From CAVXAE01 sp044225565 (lineage in GTDB: Bacteria; Pseudomonadota; Gammaproteobacteria; Steroidobacterales; Steroidobacteraceae): DNA of 53,342 nt. Shown here in pieces: positions 51,301 through 53,342 of the stretch; position 1 is the stretch's first letter; each line of letters starts with the position of its first letter. The position numbers were made by a program, and so were the translations under genes. The stretch lies in assembly GCA_044225565.1 (NCBI GenBank), contig JBGAIL010000006.1, positions 1 through 53,342 of the forward strand. Direction: 5' to 3'. The notes beneath the pieces are model-generated. The model searched no databases. It saw only the letters and a program-made list of their open reading frames with translations, and was not told the origin of the DNA.

Positions 51301-52479
51301 ATGGCCCAGCTGACCGAAGAGCAAGCCCGGACCCACATCATCAAGCTGCTGACGGCCATGAGCCAGGCCGGCGGCTCGGATCTCTTCATCTCGAAGGACT
51401 TCCCCCCGAGCATGAAGGCGCACGGGACGATGAAGCCCCTGACCACACAGAAGCTCACGGGCGACGTCACGCGCCAGCTGGCGCACGCGCTCATGAACCT
51501 GCGCCAGCGCGAGGAGTTCGCCAAGGAGCTCGAGTGCAACTTCGCCATCTCGGTGCCGGGCGTCTCGCGCTTCCGCGTGAACGTGTTCGTGCAGCAGCAG
51601 CACGTCGGCATGGTGATCCGCACCATCACCAACGAGATTCCGACGCTCGACAAGCTGGGGCTGCCGGAGACGCTGAAGGACGTAGTGATGACCAAGCGCG
51701 GGCTGGTGCTCGTGGTGGGCGCCACGGGCTCGGGCAAATCCACCACGCTCGCCGGCATGATCGATCATCGCAACCGCACTTCCGCCGGGCACATCGTCAC
51801 GGTGGAAGACCCGGTGGAATTCGTGCACCAGTCGCAGCAATCGCTCATCACGCACCGCGAGGTGGGCATCGACACGCACTCGTGGCACAACGCGCTCAAG
51901 AACACGCTGCGCCAGGCTCCGGACGTGATCCTCATCGGCGAGATCCGCGACACCGAGACCATGGAGCACGCCATCACGTTCGCGGAGACCGGTCACCTGT
52001 GCCTCGGCACGCTGCACTCCAACAGCGCCAACCAGACGCTGGACCGCATCATCAACTTCTTCTCGGAGGAGCGGCGCAAGCAGCTGCTGATGGACCTTTC
52101 CAGCAACCTGAAGGCCATCATCTCGCAGCGCCTGGTGCGCACGGTGGACGGCAAGGGCCGCAAGGCGGCCATCGAGATCCTGATCAACACGCCGATCATC
52201 GCGGACAAGCTGCTGAAGGGCGAGTTCCACGAGATCAAGTCGATCATGGCGAAGTCACAGGAGCTCGGCATGCGCACCTTCGACTACTCGCTGTTCGAGC
52301 TCTACAACGAGGGGCACATCTCCTACGACGAGGCGATCCGCAACGCGGACTCCGCGAACGAGCTGCGGCTCAACATCAAGCTGAAGGGCAAGGTGCAGGC
52401 GAGCGATTCGCTGGCCCTCGAGGCGACGCAGACGAGCAAGGCGGCGGAAGACAAGCCGGACGAGAGCGAGGCGGCGTAG
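51301..52479 (+). CDS. pilU: Type IV pilus retraction ATPase PilU
   Basis: PilU is a hexameric ATPase that supports PilT in pilus retraction. The 392-residue protein has N-terminal GGSDLFISKDFPPSMKAHG, the ECNFAISVPGVSRFRVN segment, Walker A GATGSGKST at residues 140-148, Walker B VILIGEIRD, and the retraction ATPase block FAETGHLCLGTLHSNSANQT. The whole chain, including the tail EAIRNADSANELRLNIK, resembles PilU more than PilT. pilT, which often lies beside it, is not in the window. Confidence 0.94.
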   Translation: MAQLTEEQARTHIIKLLTAMSQAGGSDLFISKDFPPSMKAHGTMKPLTTQKLTGDVTRQLAHALMNLRQREEFAKELECNFAISVPGVSRFRVNVFVQQQHVGMVIRTITNEIPTLDKLGLPETLKDVVMTKRGLVLVVGATGSGKSTTLAGMIDHRNRTSAGHIVTVEDPVEFVHQSQQSLITHREVGIDTHSWHNALKNTLRQAPDVILIGEIRDTETMEHAITFAETGHLCLGTLHSNSANQTLDRIINFFSEERRKQLLMDLSSNLKAIISQRLVRTVDGKGRKAAIEILINTPIIADKLLKGEFHEIKSIMAKSQELGMRTFDYSLFELYNEGHISYDEAIRNADSANELRLNIKLKGKVQASDSLALEATQTSKAAEDKPDESEAA

Positions 52480-52534
52480 GCGAGGTGGCGCGCCGCGCGA
52501 TCGCGAGCCATCGGGGGACGCGCGCCGCCGGCGA

Positions 52535-53342
52535 TCAGGCCCTCCGCCACACCGGGCGCGTAAGGCACGTCGGACCGCCTTCCATCTTCGTGCAGACCTC
52601 GCTGCCCGGAAACGTGCGCACCCGGCAGCCGGCCGCCTCGAGCGCGGCGACGGTCTTCGGGAATCCTTCGACCATCACGCAATCCCGCGGCGCCACGGCC
52701 AGCACGTTGGCGCTGATGCCGCGGCTGCCCTGATACTCATCGAGCGGCGCTTCCACGATGCGGATGCCGCGCGCCTGAAACTCCTCGAACAGCCGTACCG
52801 GCATCGAGGGCATCATGCCGAGCACCAGATCCGCATCGAGCAGGCTGACGATGGACATGAGGTGCAGGCAATCCCCTCGTCCGCCCGCGAACGGCAGGTC
52901 GAACGGCACCACACGCACCGCGTGAGGCTTCAGCAAGGCGGTGAGTTGCTCGAGCCCCGCGGCATTCGTGCGAAAGCCGCGACCCACGAACAGCGTGCGC
53001 TCATCGACCCACAGGCAATCGCCGCCTTCCACGGTGCCGGGCGCTTCGATACGACCCAGAATCGGTACACCCATGCGGTGGTAGGCACGCTCGTGCGCCA
53101 CCTCTTCGCCGCACCGCAGAGCCTTCCCCATGCGGCACAGGATGGCCCCCGCCTCGCAGACCAGCGAGGTGTCGTGCGTGTAGATGGCATCGGCCAGCGT
53201 GGCGAGGTCGGGACCATCGAGGCGCTCCACCTCGACTCCGGAGGCTTCGAGAAGCGCGACCATTGCCTGATGCTGCGAGCGCGCGAGCGGGAGGTCGACC
53301 GGGCCGGAGTAGTTCCATTGCGCAGGGTCGGCGTTCGCATTG
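52535..53342 (-). CDS. Amidinotransferase/DDAH-like protein (5'-partial)
   Basis: The gene runs off the window end; its frame stays open through the last bases. The visible 269 residues have the guanidino-modifying enzyme landmarks: YTHDTSLVCEAGAIL (substrate Asp), TVEGGDCLWVDERTLFVGRG, GDCLHLMSIVSLLD with a catalytic His, and EGGPTCLTRPVWR near the end with the likely catalytic Cys. These match dimethylarginine dimethylaminohydrolase or arginine deiminase-like enzymes. A Met at 53263 could be internal rather than the start. Confidence 0.85.
   Translation of the reverse strand, partial: NANADPAQWNYSGPVDLPLARSQHQAMVALLEASGVEVERLDGPDLATLADAIYTHDTSLVCEAGAILCRMGKALRCGEEVAHERAYHRMGVPILGRIEAPGTVEGGDCLWVDERTLFVGRGFRTNAAGLEQLTALLKPHAVRVVPFDLPFAGGRGDCLHLMSIVSLLDADLVLGMMPSMPVRLFEEFQARGIRIVEAPLDEYQGSRGISANVLAVAPRDCVMVEGFPKTVAALEAAGCRVRTFPGSEVCTKMEGGPTCLTRPVWRRA

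Noticed and set aside
1..53342. CRISPR arrays, tRNA or rRNA genes, insertion sequences
   Set aside because: No regularly spaced repeats, cloverleaf-like sequences, ribosomal RNA or transposase-like proteins were seen by eye.

Overview
The window is a high-GC chromosomal segment dominated by one flagellar and chemotaxis locus, with ordinary housekeeping and accessory genes downstream. The gene order (fliOPQR-flhBA-flhF-flhG-fliA-cheY-cheZ-motC-motD), the long single-chain PurL, the DUF1820 and DUF2802 proteins, a PilU-type ATPase and the sigma-54/sigma-28 promoter pattern point to a polarly flagellated Gammaproteobacterium. A lineage near the Xanthomonadales or Steroidobacterales is my guess; the sequence does not settle it.

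Region 1 (1-20847, all + strand) is a nearly gapless series of genes, most of them overlapping by a few bases. It encodes the flagellar export gate (FliO/P/Q/R, FlhB, FlhA), the polar placement and number proteins (FlhF, FlhG), the flagellar sigma factor FliA, CheY and CheZ, a MotC/MotD stator, a DUF2802 membrane protein and a STAS protein. A second chemotaxis block follows: CheA, CheW, a small predicted lipoprotein, a PAS-containing receptor, a second CheY, CheR, CheD and CheB. Only one CheA is present for two CheYs. The receptor ends in DWQEF, a CheR-tethering type of pentapeptide.

Region 2 (20848-22719) holds two tandem HDOD proteins behind a sigma-28-like promoter. Region 3 (22728-26418) is an unrelated insert inside the flagellar locus: a DUF1801 protein, a frameshifted NAD(P)-binding oxidoreductase, an alpha/beta hydrolase with Cys at the nucleophile position, and a divergent LysR regulator.

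Region 4 (26455-42398) is the rod-hook-filament half: flgN, flgM and flgA on the minus strand, then flgBCDEFGHIJKL, fliC, flaG and fliD on the plus strand. Promoter sequences are clear here: a canonical sigma-54 site before flgB, a consensus sigma-28 site before flgM, and good sigma-28 sites before flgK and fliC. This fits the usual hierarchy, in which sigma-54 drives hook-basal-body genes, FliA drives filament and chemotaxis genes, and FlgM holds FliA until the hook is complete. flgI looks damaged: its last conserved segment has been deleted out of frame, and the normal terminal residues survive in another frame just before flgJ.

Region 5 (42474-53342) contains purL and a DUF1820 gene (minus), a frameshifted FHA/TagH-like gene (plus), a D-aminoacylase-like amidohydrolase lacking its HxH metal motif (minus), an aminoglycoside-phosphotransferase-fold protein (minus), pilU (plus), and the 3' part of an amidinotransferase/DDAH-like gene running off the end (minus). 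I saw no tRNA, rRNA, CRISPR array or insertion sequence. I found no convincing wholly new system. The best leads are the damaged flgI, the merged single-CheA chemotaxis cluster with its lipoprotein-receptor pair, the HDOD pair placed under FliA-type control, and the fliC leader hairpin.
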